From Streptomyces sp. NBC_00223 (GTDB lineage: Bacteria > Actinomycetota > Actinomycetes > Streptomycetales > Streptomycetaceae): a stretch of DNA of 64,000 nucleotides. The stretch is from assembly GCF_036199905.1 (NCBI RefSeq), contig NZ_CP108109.1, positions 4,201,501-4,265,500 on the forward strand, read 5' to 3'. Made by a program: the position numbers and the translations under genes. The notes under the pieces are model-generated. The model did no database searches and was not told the origin of the DNA. It saw nothing but the letters and a program-made list of their open reading frames with translations. This document shows positions 25,087-33,283 of the stretch, piece after piece; within the stretch, counting starts at the first letter, position 1, and each line of letters opens with the position of its first letter.

Positions 25087-25756
25087 GGATGCCACCGTCG
25101 CCGCGCCGCCCGCCGCCCCCAAGTCACCGCCCGCCGCCGAGCGGGTCTACCTCCACGTCAAGTCCGGTGTGCTCGACCGCAGTTACGAGGGCGGCACGCT
25201 GCTGACCGAAGGGGACCTCGCCGACGCGGTCGGGGTGTCCCGTACGCCCGTGCGCGAGGCGCTGCTGCGGCTGGAGGCGGAGGGCCTGCTCAAGCTCTAC
25301 CCGAAGAAGGGCGCCCTGGTGCTGCCGGTCTCCGCGCAGGAGATCGCCGACGTCGTGGAGACCCGGCTGCTGGTCGAGCGGTACGCCGTGGCCAAGGTGG
25401 TCGGCGCGGCGCCCGCCGAGCTGATCACACGGCTGGAGGACTCGCTCGCCGAGCAGCGCGGCCACGCGGAGGCCGGCGACCTCGCCGCCTTCGCCGTGGC
25501 CGACCGCTGCTTCCACGCCGAGATCGTCCGCGCGGCCGGCAACCGTATCCTCGCCCAGCTCTACGACCAGCTGCGCGACCGGCAGTTGCGGATGGGCGTG
25601 GCCACCATGCACGCCGTGCCCAGCCGGGTCGCGAAGAACATCTCCGAGCACGCCGAGATCCTCGAAGCCCTGCGCGGCGGCTCCGCCGACACCGCCGCGC
25701 GGCTGGTGGACCGGCATGTGTCCTGGGTCAAGACGCTGGCCCGGGGCGAGTCGTGA
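25085..25756 (+). CDS. GntR/FadR-type (FCD) repressor
   Basis: A 223-residue regulator. The winged HTH reads LTEGDLADAVGVSRTPVREA and the C-terminal all-helical FCD domain includes ADRCFHAEIVRAAGNRILAQ and a late NISEHAEILEAL, which carry the Asp/His metal ligands typical of organic-acid-sensing members. The ATG at 25085 was preferred; a GTG at 25076 adds three residues. Palindromes overlap the start, so it probably represses its own promoter. The stop overlaps the start of the MFS gene (GTGA), which marks that transporter as its target. Confidence 0.88.
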   Translation: MDATVAAPPAAPKSPPAAERVYLHVKSGVLDRSYEGGTLLTEGDLADAVGVSRTPVREALLRLEAEGLLKLYPKKGALVLPVSAQEIADVVETRLLVERYAVAKVVGAAPAELITRLEDSLAEQRGHAEAGDLAAFAVADRCFHAEIVRAAGNRILAQLYDQLRDRQLRMGVATMHAVPSRVAKNISEHAEILEALRGGSADTAARLVDRHVSWVKTLARGES

Positions 25757-27066
25757 CCGGGAGACCGATACCGGGCGACCCACCGGGAGGGCGTCGCGCC
25801 GTACTCGTGTGGGGCGTCGGCACCCTCGTCTACCTCGTCGCCGTCGTGCACCGCACCAGCCTCGGTGTGGCCGGGATCGACGCCGCCGACCGCTTCCACA
25901 TCGGCGCCTCCGCGCTGTCGTCCTTCTCGATCCTCCAGGTGCTGGTCTACGCGGGCATGCAGATACCCGTCGGCCTGATGGTGGACCGGCTCGGCACCAA
26001 GCGCGTACTGATGCTCGGTGCGGTGCTCTTCACCGCCGGGCAGGGGGCGTTCGCGCTGTCCCACTCGTACGGGATGGCGCTCGGCGCCCGCGCGGTGCTC
26101 GGCTGCGGCGACGCGATGACCTTCGTGAGCGTGCTGCGGCTCGGCTCGCGGTGGTTCCCGGCCCGGCGCGGTCCGCTGATCGCGCAGGGCGCCGCGCTCT
26201 TCGGCGTCGCGGGCAATCTGATCTCGACCGTCGCCCTGTCCCGGCTGCTGCACTCCGCAGGGTGGACGCCGACCTTCCTCGGCACGGCGCTGGGCGGCGC
26301 CCTCGTGCTGATCCTGGTCGCCGTCTTCCTCAAGGACCACCCGGAGGGATACGAGCCCGCGCCCGCGGAACACGCCGGAATGGCCTACGTACGGCGGCAG
26401 ATCGCCGACTCCTGGCGCGAACCCGGCACCCGGCTGGGCATGTGGGCGCACTTCACCACCCAGTTCTCCGGGATGGTGTTCCTGCTGCTGTGGGGGATGC
26501 CCTATCTGGTCGAGGACCAGGGGCTCTCGCGCGGCGCGGCCGGCGGGCTGCTCACCCTCGTGGTGGTGGCGAACATGGTCTTCGGGATGCTCTTCGGGCA
26601 GCTGATCGCCCGTCACCACGAGGCCAGGATGCCGCTGACCCTCGGGGTGATCGGCGCGACGGCGGTCATGTGGGTGGTGGTGCTCGGCTGGCCGGGCGGC
26701 CACGATCCGCTGTGGCTGCTGGTCGTGCTGTGCGTGGTGCTCGGCGCCTGTGGGCCCGGCTCGATGATCGGCTTCGACTTCGCGCGGCCCGCCAATCCGC
26801 CCGAGCGCTTCGGGACGGCCTCCGGGATCGTCAACATCGGCGGTTTCACCGCGTCCGTGATCACGCTCTTCGCGATCGGTGTGCTGCTGGACGCGACCGG
26901 CGACAACTACCGCATCGCCTGGAGCAGCGTCTTCGTCCTCCAGGCCGTCGGCACCACACAGATCCTGCGGCTGCGGCGGCGCAGTGAGCGGCTGGAGCGG
27001 GAGCGGATCGCGGTCAGCCGCGTGGAGAGCGTGCACCGCTCGGACCGGGCGGCGGTCAGCGACTGA
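25753..27066 (+). CDS. MFS transporter co-expressed with the GntR regulator
   Basis: A 437-residue 12-helix MFS protein. The loop motif MVDRLGTKRVLMLG (motif A) is at about residues 76-89; the N-terminal segment YLVAVVHRTSLGVAG is typical of anion or organic-acid MFS carriers. The GTG overlaps the GntR stop. The C-terminus is a charged Arg/Glu tail. Regulation by an FCD-GntR suggests uptake of a small carboxylate, but the substrate is inference. The gene converges on a histidine-kinase-like gene 22 bases away. Confidence 0.86.
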   Translation: MTGRPIPGDPPGGRRAVLVWGVGTLVYLVAVVHRTSLGVAGIDAADRFHIGASALSSFSILQVLVYAGMQIPVGLMVDRLGTKRVLMLGAVLFTAGQGAFALSHSYGMALGARAVLGCGDAMTFVSVLRLGSRWFPARRGPLIAQGAALFGVAGNLISTVALSRLLHSAGWTPTFLGTALGGALVLILVAVFLKDHPEGYEPAPAEHAGMAYVRRQIADSWREPGTRLGMWAHFTTQFSGMVFLLLWGMPYLVEDQGLSRGAAGGLLTLVVVANMVFGMLFGQLIARHHEARMPLTLGVIGATAVMWVVVLGWPGGHDPLWLLVVLCVVLGACGPGSMIGFDFARPANPPERFGTASGIVNIGGFTASVITLFAIGVLLDATGDNYRIAWSSVFVLQAVGTTQILRLRRRSERLERERIAVSRVESVHRSDRAAVSD

Positions 27067-27088
27067 ACCCCTGGGCGGGACCGAGTCC

Positions 27089-28696
27089 TCAGCGGGAGGG
27101 CGCCGACGGGTCTTCCCTCGGCGGCCGCGGCCGCGGCGGCCCGTCCCCCGACGGCTCCAGCCACGCGGCCGGCGGATCGGCGGCCAGGTCGTCGTGGCGC
27201 GAGGCGCCCAGCGAGTGCCCGCGCGCCCGCCGCGGCAGCGGCCCGGCCACGGGCCCCGGGACCGCCCCCGGCACCGGCCCCGCCGCCTGTCCCGGCACCT
27301 GCGCCGAGGCGCCCGCCGCGGGCCCGGCCGCCTCGGCGACCGGCCCGCCGCCGTCCGCGTACCGCCCCGCGCCGGCGCCCGGCTCCTCCACCGCGCCCGG
27401 CGTGACGATCCCCGGCGGGATCAGCACCACCGCCGCCGTACCGCCGAGCGACGACGGCCGGAAGGTCACCCGCAGCCCGTACGTCCCGGCCAGGCAGCCG
27501 ACGACCGCGAGACCGAGCCGCGGACCCGACAGCGCCCGCGCGTCCAGCGGGTCGCCGGAGACCAGCTTCTGCGCCCGGGCCAGGGTGTCGTCCGGCATCG
27601 CGGCCCCGGCGTCCTCGACGACGACGTACACGCCCGCGTGCGACTCCCGCACCCGCACATGGACTTCACGGGAGTGCGGGGAGAACGCGCAGGCGTTGTC
27701 CATGAGTTCGGCCAGCGCGTGCATGACGCCCTCGGCCGCGTCACCCGCCACCGCCGCCGTACCGGCCGGGTGCAGCCGCACCCGCCGCCAGCCGTCGATC
27801 CGGGCCGAGGCGCCGCGCAGCACGGAGCCGATCATCACCGGCTCGGCCCAACTGCGGGCGGGCGGCGACCCGGTGAGCACCGCGATGCGGTCGGCCAGGC
27901 GGCCGGCCTGCGCGGTGCGGTGGTCGAGGCGCAGCAGATCGCCGAGCACCTGGTCGCGGTGCCGGCGTTCCATCTGCCGCAGATCGGCCAGGGTGGCCGC
28001 GGTGAGCGCCCTTATCCGGCCCGCGGTGGTCGCGCACGCGGCCGTCCCCGCGGCCCGCATCCGCTCGGCGGCGCCGATCTCGCGGACCACCACGTCGAGC
28101 AGCCGCTGATGGGCGACCCCGGTGGGCCGCGGCAGCCCGGCCAGCACGTCCTCGGCCGAACCGCCCGCCCGCAGCCCCTCCAGCGCCAGCGGCACGGTCA
28201 CCTCGGCCAGTCGCGCGGTCTCGCCCTCCAGCACCGCCGCCCTGGCCGTCTCCGTGCGCAGCGCGGCCCGCAGCGACGCCTCGGCCTCGGCCGCCGTACG
28301 CCGCCGCACCTCCGCGTAGCGCACCGCCCGCCGGGCCGCGTCGAGTTCGATCGCCGCGCGCTTGGCCGCGACGGCGTGCGCGGTGGCCGTACGGGCCGCC
28401 TCGGCGCGCAACGCGTCGGTACGGTGGCGCAGTTCACGGGTCAGCCGGTGCCGGGACATGGCCAGTGCCACGGCGACGCCGAGCAGTACCGCGGCCAGCG
28501 CGCCCGCGGCGGTGACCACCGGGCGGTCCCCGGCGGTCGCGCGGACCGCCGCCCAGGCGCAGGCCGCGCCCGCCGCCATGGCGGCGGCCAGCGGTGGTCC
28601 CACCGTCCGGACGGCGGACCGCTCACGCGAACCGCCGTCCGGAACGGGCGCGGCGGAGGCCGACGGGCCGGATAACGGAGAGCCTTGGGCTGACAT
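27089..28696 (-). CDS. Conservon-type sensor ATPase (histidine-kinase-like)
   Basis: A 535-residue membrane protein. Two short hydrophobic segments (about 35-95) precede a long Ala/Arg-rich coiled-coil stretch and a GHKL ATPase domain. The LLRLDHRTAQAGRLADRI segment matches the dimerisation region of CvnA/nitrate-sensor-like kinases of streptomycetes, and the ATP site shows ELMDNACAFSP and VEDAGAAMPDD. About 110 Pro/Ala/Gly residues follow. The ATG at 28696 was chosen for its GAGGT nine bases upstream; longer forms are Arg-rich. No cvnB-D genes (roadblock, DUF742, GTPase) follow, so this is a solitary member. Confidence 0.78.
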   Translation of the reverse strand: MSAQGSPLSGPSASAAPVPDGGSRERSAVRTVGPPLAAAMAAGAACAWAAVRATAGDRPVVTAAGALAAVLLGVAVALAMSRHRLTRELRHRTDALRAEAARTATAHAVAAKRAAIELDAARRAVRYAEVRRRTAAEAEASLRAALRTETARAAVLEGETARLAEVTVPLALEGLRAGGSAEDVLAGLPRPTGVAHQRLLDVVVREIGAAERMRAAGTAACATTAGRIRALTAATLADLRQMERRHRDQVLGDLLRLDHRTAQAGRLADRIAVLTGSPPARSWAEPVMIGSVLRGASARIDGWRRVRLHPAGTAAVAGDAAEGVMHALAELMDNACAFSPHSREVHVRVRESHAGVYVVVEDAGAAMPDDTLARAQKLVSGDPLDARALSGPRLGLAVVGCLAGTYGLRVTFRPSSLGGTAAVVLIPPGIVTPGAVEEPGAGAGRYADGGGPVAEAAGPAAGASAQVPGQAAGPVPGAVPGPVAGPLPRRARGHSLGASRHDDLAADPPAAWLEPSGDGPPRPRPPREDPSAPSR

Positions 28697-29011
28697 CAGT
28701 CGGTACCTCATGGCGGGGCCCGCGAGCCGACCGCCGTGCCGGGGCGTTGACCTGCCGGCGGCGTACGCGGGTGGCGTGCGGGCGCCGGCGTTCAAGCGGT
28801 GCGGGTGAGTGCGCCTCACCCTACTCGCCCGCCCCCGCTCTCCCACCGGGAACCCCGGTCCTGCGTGGTCGGCCGGTCACTGCCCGTACAATGACCGGCC
28901 TTCCCTCAACTCTCCTGGTCCCTCACCCCGGTTGGCGACCGCGACGGCCCGGTCGGACCCCGAGGACGCGCGGTCGGCGACCGCGGAGGCCCAACCGGCC
29001 TCCGCGGTGGC

Positions 29012-29839
29012 TCAGTTGGTGACCGCGATATTGGCCAGGATCGACTCCGCCAACTCCGGGTCGCCCTCGACCTTCAGCCGCTCGTCACGGACCGCCGCGG
29101 GCTTGACCCGGCCCGCGAGCAGCCGCAGGAAGGTCTCCCAGTCGACCACGAAGGTCACCGCGGGGCCGAGCGAGACCGCCGAGTCGATGGAACCGCGGCC
29201 CTCCGCGTTGACCCGTACGGTCCGCATGAACTCCAGCGGGCCGTGCACGTCGAAGACCACCGCGGAGCCGGGCTTGGCCCCCGCGTCGTGCGCGACCAGC
29301 TTCGGCAGCGCGCCCAGCAGCCGGTCGCGGGCGAACACGGCGGCGGGCGAGGCGAGGTTGCCCGGAGTGTCGAGCGCCCGGCGCAGATCCTGCTCGTGCA
29401 CCCACACGTCGAACACCCGCCCCCACAACTGGTCTTCGAGGGTGGTCTGCCCGCCGCTGATCGCGCGCACGTCGGCGTCGGGCTGCCGGGACTCGTTCCG
29501 CAGCTGCCGGGAGCGGCGGATGATCGTGTACTCCAGCTCCGAGGTCATCTCGGGCGCGGTGTGGTGCCGCCTGATGTCGACCGGGACCTCGGTGTAGCGG
29601 GCGGTCTCACTGGTGATGTGCCGCAGATCGCTGGGCAGGCTGTGGATCGGACGGGGATCGCCCAGCAGCTCGCACTCGAAGCCGATGATGTGGGACACGA
29701 CGTCACGTACCGACCAGTAGGGGCACTCCGTGGGGCGGTTCCACTCCCCCTCGGTCAGCGGCGACACCAGTTCGTTGATGGACTCTATTGAGTGGGTCCA
29801 GGCGTCGATGTACGGCTGGAGCTTGCTGTGGACGGTCAC
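29012..29839 (-). CDS. Maleylpyruvate-isomerase-family mycothiol-dependent enzyme
   Basis: A 275-residue two-domain protein. The N-terminal DinB-like domain has the metal His motifs SVRDVVSHIIGFE and DVWVHEQDLRRAL; the C-terminal SCP2-like domain runs to the end (VTFVVDWETFLRLLAGR). This is the MDMPI family, whose best-known member isomerises maleylpyruvate with mycothiol. The substrate here is unknown. The start is GTG (29839). It is divergent from a carbon-nitrogen hydrolase with a 133-bp gap. Confidence 0.85.
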   Translation of the reverse strand: MTVHSKLQPYIDAWTHSIESINELVSPLTEGEWNRPTECPYWSVRDVVSHIIGFECELLGDPRPIHSLPSDLRHITSETARYTEVPVDIRRHHTAPEMTSELEYTIIRRSRQLRNESRQPDADVRAISGGQTTLEDQLWGRVFDVWVHEQDLRRALDTPGNLASPAAVFARDRLLGALPKLVAHDAGAKPGSAVVFDVHGPLEFMRTVRVNAEGRGSIDSAVSLGPAVTFVVDWETFLRLLAGRVKPAAVRDERLKVEGDPELAESILANIAVTN

Positions 29840-29972
29840 GGGACCCCTCGACGGTCGGTGCGCGGTCGTGGTGGTTGGCGCCTAAGTTACGCTGCGCGCG
29901 GGCGCCCACGCAGTGCTTTCGAGTGACGATGGTAGGCCCGGCTTGACGACCCAACGTATGGGCGGTGTACAG

Positions 29973-30764
29973 ATGCGCGCAACGCTGATGCAGATCGATG
30001 TGGACCCGAAGGAGTCGGCCGGCGACCGCCGGGACCGAGTGGCGGCTCTCGTACGCGGCCAGGTGGGCACGGATCTTGTCGTGCTGCCGGAGCTGTGGCC
30101 GGTCGGCGCGTTCGCCGTTGACGACTTCGCGGCGGCCGCGGAACGCGCGGTTGACGGCCCGACAGCCACCGCTATGGGCGCCGCCGCGCGCGCCGCGGGG
30201 GTGTGGCTGCACGCCGGTTCGGTGGTGGAACGCGACCTGGACGGATCGCTCTACAACACCTCGCTGCTCTTCGGACCCGACGGAGAGCTGCGGGCGACCT
30301 ATCGCAAGATCCACCGTTTCGGCTTCGACGAGGGCGAGGCGGTGCTGATGTCGGCGGGCACCCGGATCGTCACCGCGCGCCTCCCGGAGACCGTGCTCGG
30401 CCTCGCCACCTGCTACGACCTGCGCTTTCCCGAGCAGTTCCGGCTGCTGACCGCCGCCGGGGCGCAGATGCTGGTGCTTCCCGCCGGGTGGCCGGCCCGG
30501 CGGCTGGCGCACTGGCGGGTGCTGGTCCAGGCGCGGGCCGTCGAGTCGCAGGCGTATGTCCTGGCGTGCGGCACGGCGGGGACGCACGCCGGGGTGGAGC
30601 AGGCCGGGCACAGCATGGTGGTGGACCCGTGGGGCGAGGTGCTCGCCGAGGCGGGCCCCGGCGAGCAGGTGCTGACCGTCGAAATCGACCCCGCCCGGGT
30701 GACGGCCACCCGGGCGGATTTTCCGGTGCTGCGCGATCGCGTGCTGGGGCTGCCGACGCCGTAG
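29973..30764 (+). CDS. Carbon-nitrogen (nitrilase-superfamily) hydrolase
   Basis: A 263-residue cytosolic amidase-like enzyme. The Glu-Lys-Cys catalytic triad is complete: LVVLPELWPVG, YRKIHRFGF and ATCYDLRFPE. The sequence after Cys (LLTAAGAQMLVLPAGWP) and the C-terminal VDPWGEVLAEAG are typical of omega-amidase or NIT-like members. The ATG at 29973 was chosen since the fold starts RATLMQIDVDP; an ATG at 29958 is possible. A strong terminator begins at the base after its stop. Repair of deaminated metabolites is one known role in the family. Confidence 0.88.
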   Translation: MRATLMQIDVDPKESAGDRRDRVAALVRGQVGTDLVVLPELWPVGAFAVDDFAAAAERAVDGPTATAMGAAARAAGVWLHAGSVVERDLDGSLYNTSLLFGPDGELRATYRKIHRFGFDEGEAVLMSAGTRIVTARLPETVLGLATCYDLRFPEQFRLLTAAGAQMLVLPAGWPARRLAHWRVLVQARAVESQAYVLACGTAGTHAGVEQAGHSMVVDPWGEVLAEAGPGEQVLTVEIDPARVTATRADFPVLRDRVLGLPTP

Positions 30765-30798
30765 CCGGTCCGGCCGCGGCGGATCGCGGCCGGACCGG
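30765..30798. terminator. Bidirectional terminator
   Basis: CCGGTCCGGCCGCG (30765-30778) pairs perfectly with CGCGGCCGGACCGG (30785-30798) around a six-base loop, directly after the hydrolase stop and before the end of the convergent LURP-one-like gene. Confidence 0.82.
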
Positions 30799-30834
30799 GG
30801 GCCGGGGGAGGCCGGGGGCGCGCGGCCGCCGGAT

Positions 30835-31050
30835 TCACCTCTCCCCGTGCTCTTTTTCTTCGTGTTCGCGCTCCACCAGACGGTCGACGCACACCGCGAT
30901 GGCGATCAGCATCGACGCGTCTGTGTTCTCCCGGTTCTCCCGCAGCCGCAGCACCTTGCCGTCGACGAAGAACGCCCGGCGGCCGGACTCGTCCTCGATC
31001 CAGTAGTCGTCGCCGATCGCGAACATCTTCTCCCGCACCACGTATTTCAT
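30835..31050 (-). pseudogene. LURP-one-like protein with the middle deleted
   Basis: The 71-residue product begins MKYVVREKMFAIGDDYWIED and ends DASMLIAIAVCVDRLVE, which are respectively the first strand-turns and the last helix of actinomycete LURP-one/tubby-fold proteins of about 160 residues. Roughly 90 residues between LRLRE and NTDAS are missing while the frame is preserved. The junction contains a 9-bp tandem repeat, CGGGAGAAC twice. The beta-barrel cannot close, so the product is probably non-functional. No ribosome site is evident before the ATG at 31050. Confidence 0.72.
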
Positions 31051-31090
31051 GAGGGAATGCCTACCCCCGGTGATGCTGTTGGATGGGGAT

Positions 31091-32953
31091 ATGACTGCAC
31101 GTGCACGCGTCCGGGCCCCCGAGCTGATCGGCAAGGGCGGCTGGCTGAACACAGGCGAGAACCAACCCACCCTCGCCGACCTGCGGGGATCCATCGTGAT
31201 CCTCGACTTCTGGACCTTCTGCTGTGTCAACTGTCTGCATGTGCTCGACGAGCTGCGGGAGCTGGAGGAGCGGCACCGGGACACCCTGGTGATCGTCGGT
31301 GTGCACTCCCCCAAGTTCGTGCACGAGGCGGAGCACCAGGCGGTCGTCGACGCGGTGGAGCGCTACGAGGTGCACCACCCGGTGCTCGACGACCCGGAGC
31401 TGGCCACCTGGCGGCGGTACGCGGTGCGGGCCTGGCCCACGCTGGTCGTCATCGACCCCGAGGGATACGTCGTCGCGCAGCACGCGGGCGAGGGCCACGC
31501 GCACGCGCTGGAGAAGCTCATCACCCGGCTGGAGCAGGAGCACGCCGCCAAGGGCACGCTGCGGCGCGGCGACGGCCCCTACGTACCGCCCGAGCCGGTC
31601 TCGACCGATCTGCGCTTCCCGGGCAAGGGCGTCGCGCTGCCGGGCTCGGGCCACTACCTGGTGTCGGACTCCACCCGGCACGCGCTGGTGGAGCTGGCCG
31701 CCGACGGCGAGAGCGTCGTACGGCGGATCGGCACCGGTACCCGCGGGCTGGTGGACGGGGACGCGGCGACCGCCCGGTTCAGCGAACCGCAGGGCCTCGC
31801 GCTGCTGCCCGACGGAAGCGTGATCGTCGCCGACACGGTCAACCACGCGCTGCGCCGGCTGGACGTCGAGAGCGGCCGGGTCACCACCGTCGCCGGTACC
31901 GGCAAGCAGTGGTGGCAGGGCTCGCCGACCACCGGTCCGGCCCGCGAGGTGGATCTGTCCTCGCCGTGGGACGTGGCCTGGTTCGACGGCCGGGTGTGGA
32001 TCGCGATGGCCGGCGTCCACCAGCTGTGGACGTACGACCCGGCCACCGAGCGGGTCGAGGTCGCGGCGGGCACCACCAACGAGGGCCTGGTCGACGGGCG
32101 CGCGGGCGACGCCTGGTTCGCGCAGCCGTCCGGGCTGTCCGCGACCGGCGGCGAGGGCGAGAACGCCCGGCTGTGGATCGCCGACTCCGAGACCTCGGCG
32201 CTGCGCTGGGTCGAGCGGGCCACGGACGGCGACGGCCATGTGGTCCGTACGGCCGTCGGCAAGGGGCTGTTCGACTTCGGCCACCGTGACGGCCCGGCCG
32301 GACAGGCGCTGCTCCAGCACCCGTTGGGCGTCACCGCGCTGCCGGACGGCTCGGTCGCGGTCAGCGACACGTACAACAACGCGCTGCGGCGGTACGACCC
32401 GGTGAGCGGTGAGGTCACCACGCTGGCGACGGATCTGCGCGAGCCGTCCGACGCGATGGTGGTGGACGACGACATCGTGGTGGTGGAGTCCGCCCGGCAC
32501 CGGCTGACCCGGCTGCACCTGCCCGAGGAGGCGGTGCGCGTGGAGCCGGTCGCCCACCGTACGCAGCGGGCCGCCACCGAGGTCACGGCCGGGGCCTTCC
32601 GGCTGGACGTGGTCTTCTCCGCGCCCGCCGGGCAGAAGCTGGACGAGCGGTACGGCCCCTCGACCCGGCTGCTGGTCGGCGCCACCCCGCCGGAGCTGCT
32701 GGCGGAGGGCGCGGGCAAGGGCACGGATCTGTTCCGTGACCTCGTCCTCGACCCCTCGGTGCCCGAGGGTGTGCTGCATGTCTCGGCGATGGCCGCCTCC
32801 TGCGACGACGACGCTGACAACGAATATCCGGCCTGCCATGTGCATCAGCAGGACTGGGGTGTTCCGGTGCGGATCACGGTGGACGGCGACTCCCGGCTGG
32901 CCCTGGTGCTCGCCGGCATGGACGAAGGGCCGCGGGAGTCACCGGCTCAGTAA
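31091..32953 (+). CDS. NHLRC2-like thioredoxin/beta-propeller protein
   Basis: A 620-residue protein. The N-terminal thioredoxin-like domain (residues 1-160) has FWTFCCVNCLHVLDEL, whose CCxNC replaces the classic CxxC and matches human NHLRC2 (CCINC). Six NHL-type propeller blades follow (for example GLALLPDGSVIVADTVNHAL and GVTALPDGSVAVSDTYNNAL), then a C-terminal beta domain with Cys in SCDDDADNEYPACHVH. The ATG at 31091 sits after GGATGGGG. No signal peptide, so it acts in the cytosol; substrates are unknown. It overlaps the convergent membrane gene by seven bases. Confidence 0.88.
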   Translation: MTARARVRAPELIGKGGWLNTGENQPTLADLRGSIVILDFWTFCCVNCLHVLDELRELEERHRDTLVIVGVHSPKFVHEAEHQAVVDAVERYEVHHPVLDDPELATWRRYAVRAWPTLVVIDPEGYVVAQHAGEGHAHALEKLITRLEQEHAAKGTLRRGDGPYVPPEPVSTDLRFPGKGVALPGSGHYLVSDSTRHALVELAADGESVVRRIGTGTRGLVDGDAATARFSEPQGLALLPDGSVIVADTVNHALRRLDVESGRVTTVAGTGKQWWQGSPTTGPAREVDLSSPWDVAWFDGRVWIAMAGVHQLWTYDPATERVEVAAGTTNEGLVDGRAGDAWFAQPSGLSATGGEGENARLWIADSETSALRWVERATDGDGHVVRTAVGKGLFDFGHRDGPAGQALLQHPLGVTALPDGSVAVSDTYNNALRRYDPVSGEVTTLATDLREPSDAMVVDDDIVVVESARHRLTRLHLPEEAVRVEPVAHRTQRAATEVTAGAFRLDVVFSAPAGQKLDERYGPSTRLLVGATPPELLAEGAGKGTDLFRDLVLDPSVPEGVLHVSAMAASCDDDADNEYPACHVHQQDWGVPVRITVDGDSRLALVLAGMDEGPRESPAQ

Positions 32954-33183
32954 CGGCCGCCCGGGTAGTAGCGCTCCTCCACGACGGGCGGCACGTCGCC
33001 GTCCGCCGTCGGGGGTATCCGCCGGCGTTTGAAGATGCTCACATAGGCGGCCAGTCCGATCATGCCCACGGCCATCATGATCAGGCCGAGCAGATCCAGG
33101 TTGACGCCCTTCGCGTGCCAGTCCGTGGCGAAAGTGACGATCGCGCCGATCGCGATCAGGATGATGCAGCCTCCGATGCCCAC
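32947..33183 (-). CDS. DUF6458-like small membrane protein
   Basis: A 78-residue protein with two helices (IGGCIILIAIGAIVTFAT and GLIMMAVGMIGLAAYVSIF) joined by DWHAKGVNLD, then a basic and Tyr-rich tail. This layout matches the DUF6458 family, common in actinomycetes and of unknown role. The start codon is GTG (33183). Its stop lies inside the end of the convergent NHLRC2-like gene. Confidence 0.78.
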   Translation of the reverse strand: MGIGGCIILIAIGAIVTFATDWHAKGVNLDLLGLIMMAVGMIGLAAYVSIFKRRRIPPTADGDVPPVVEERYYPGGRY

Positions 33184-33283
33184 AACGCCCGCCTCCCTCA
33201 GTCGATGTGACGGTCATGCGGTCATCGGCTCGCCTACCCCGGTCCCCGATGTCCACGCTGCCGCCGCGTCGCGGGTCCGGCAA

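Noticed and set aside
31096-31105. TGCACGTGCA inside the first codons of the NHLRC2-like gene
   Set aside because: A single copy within coding sequence (Ala-Arg codons), with no periodic neighbours; likely chance.
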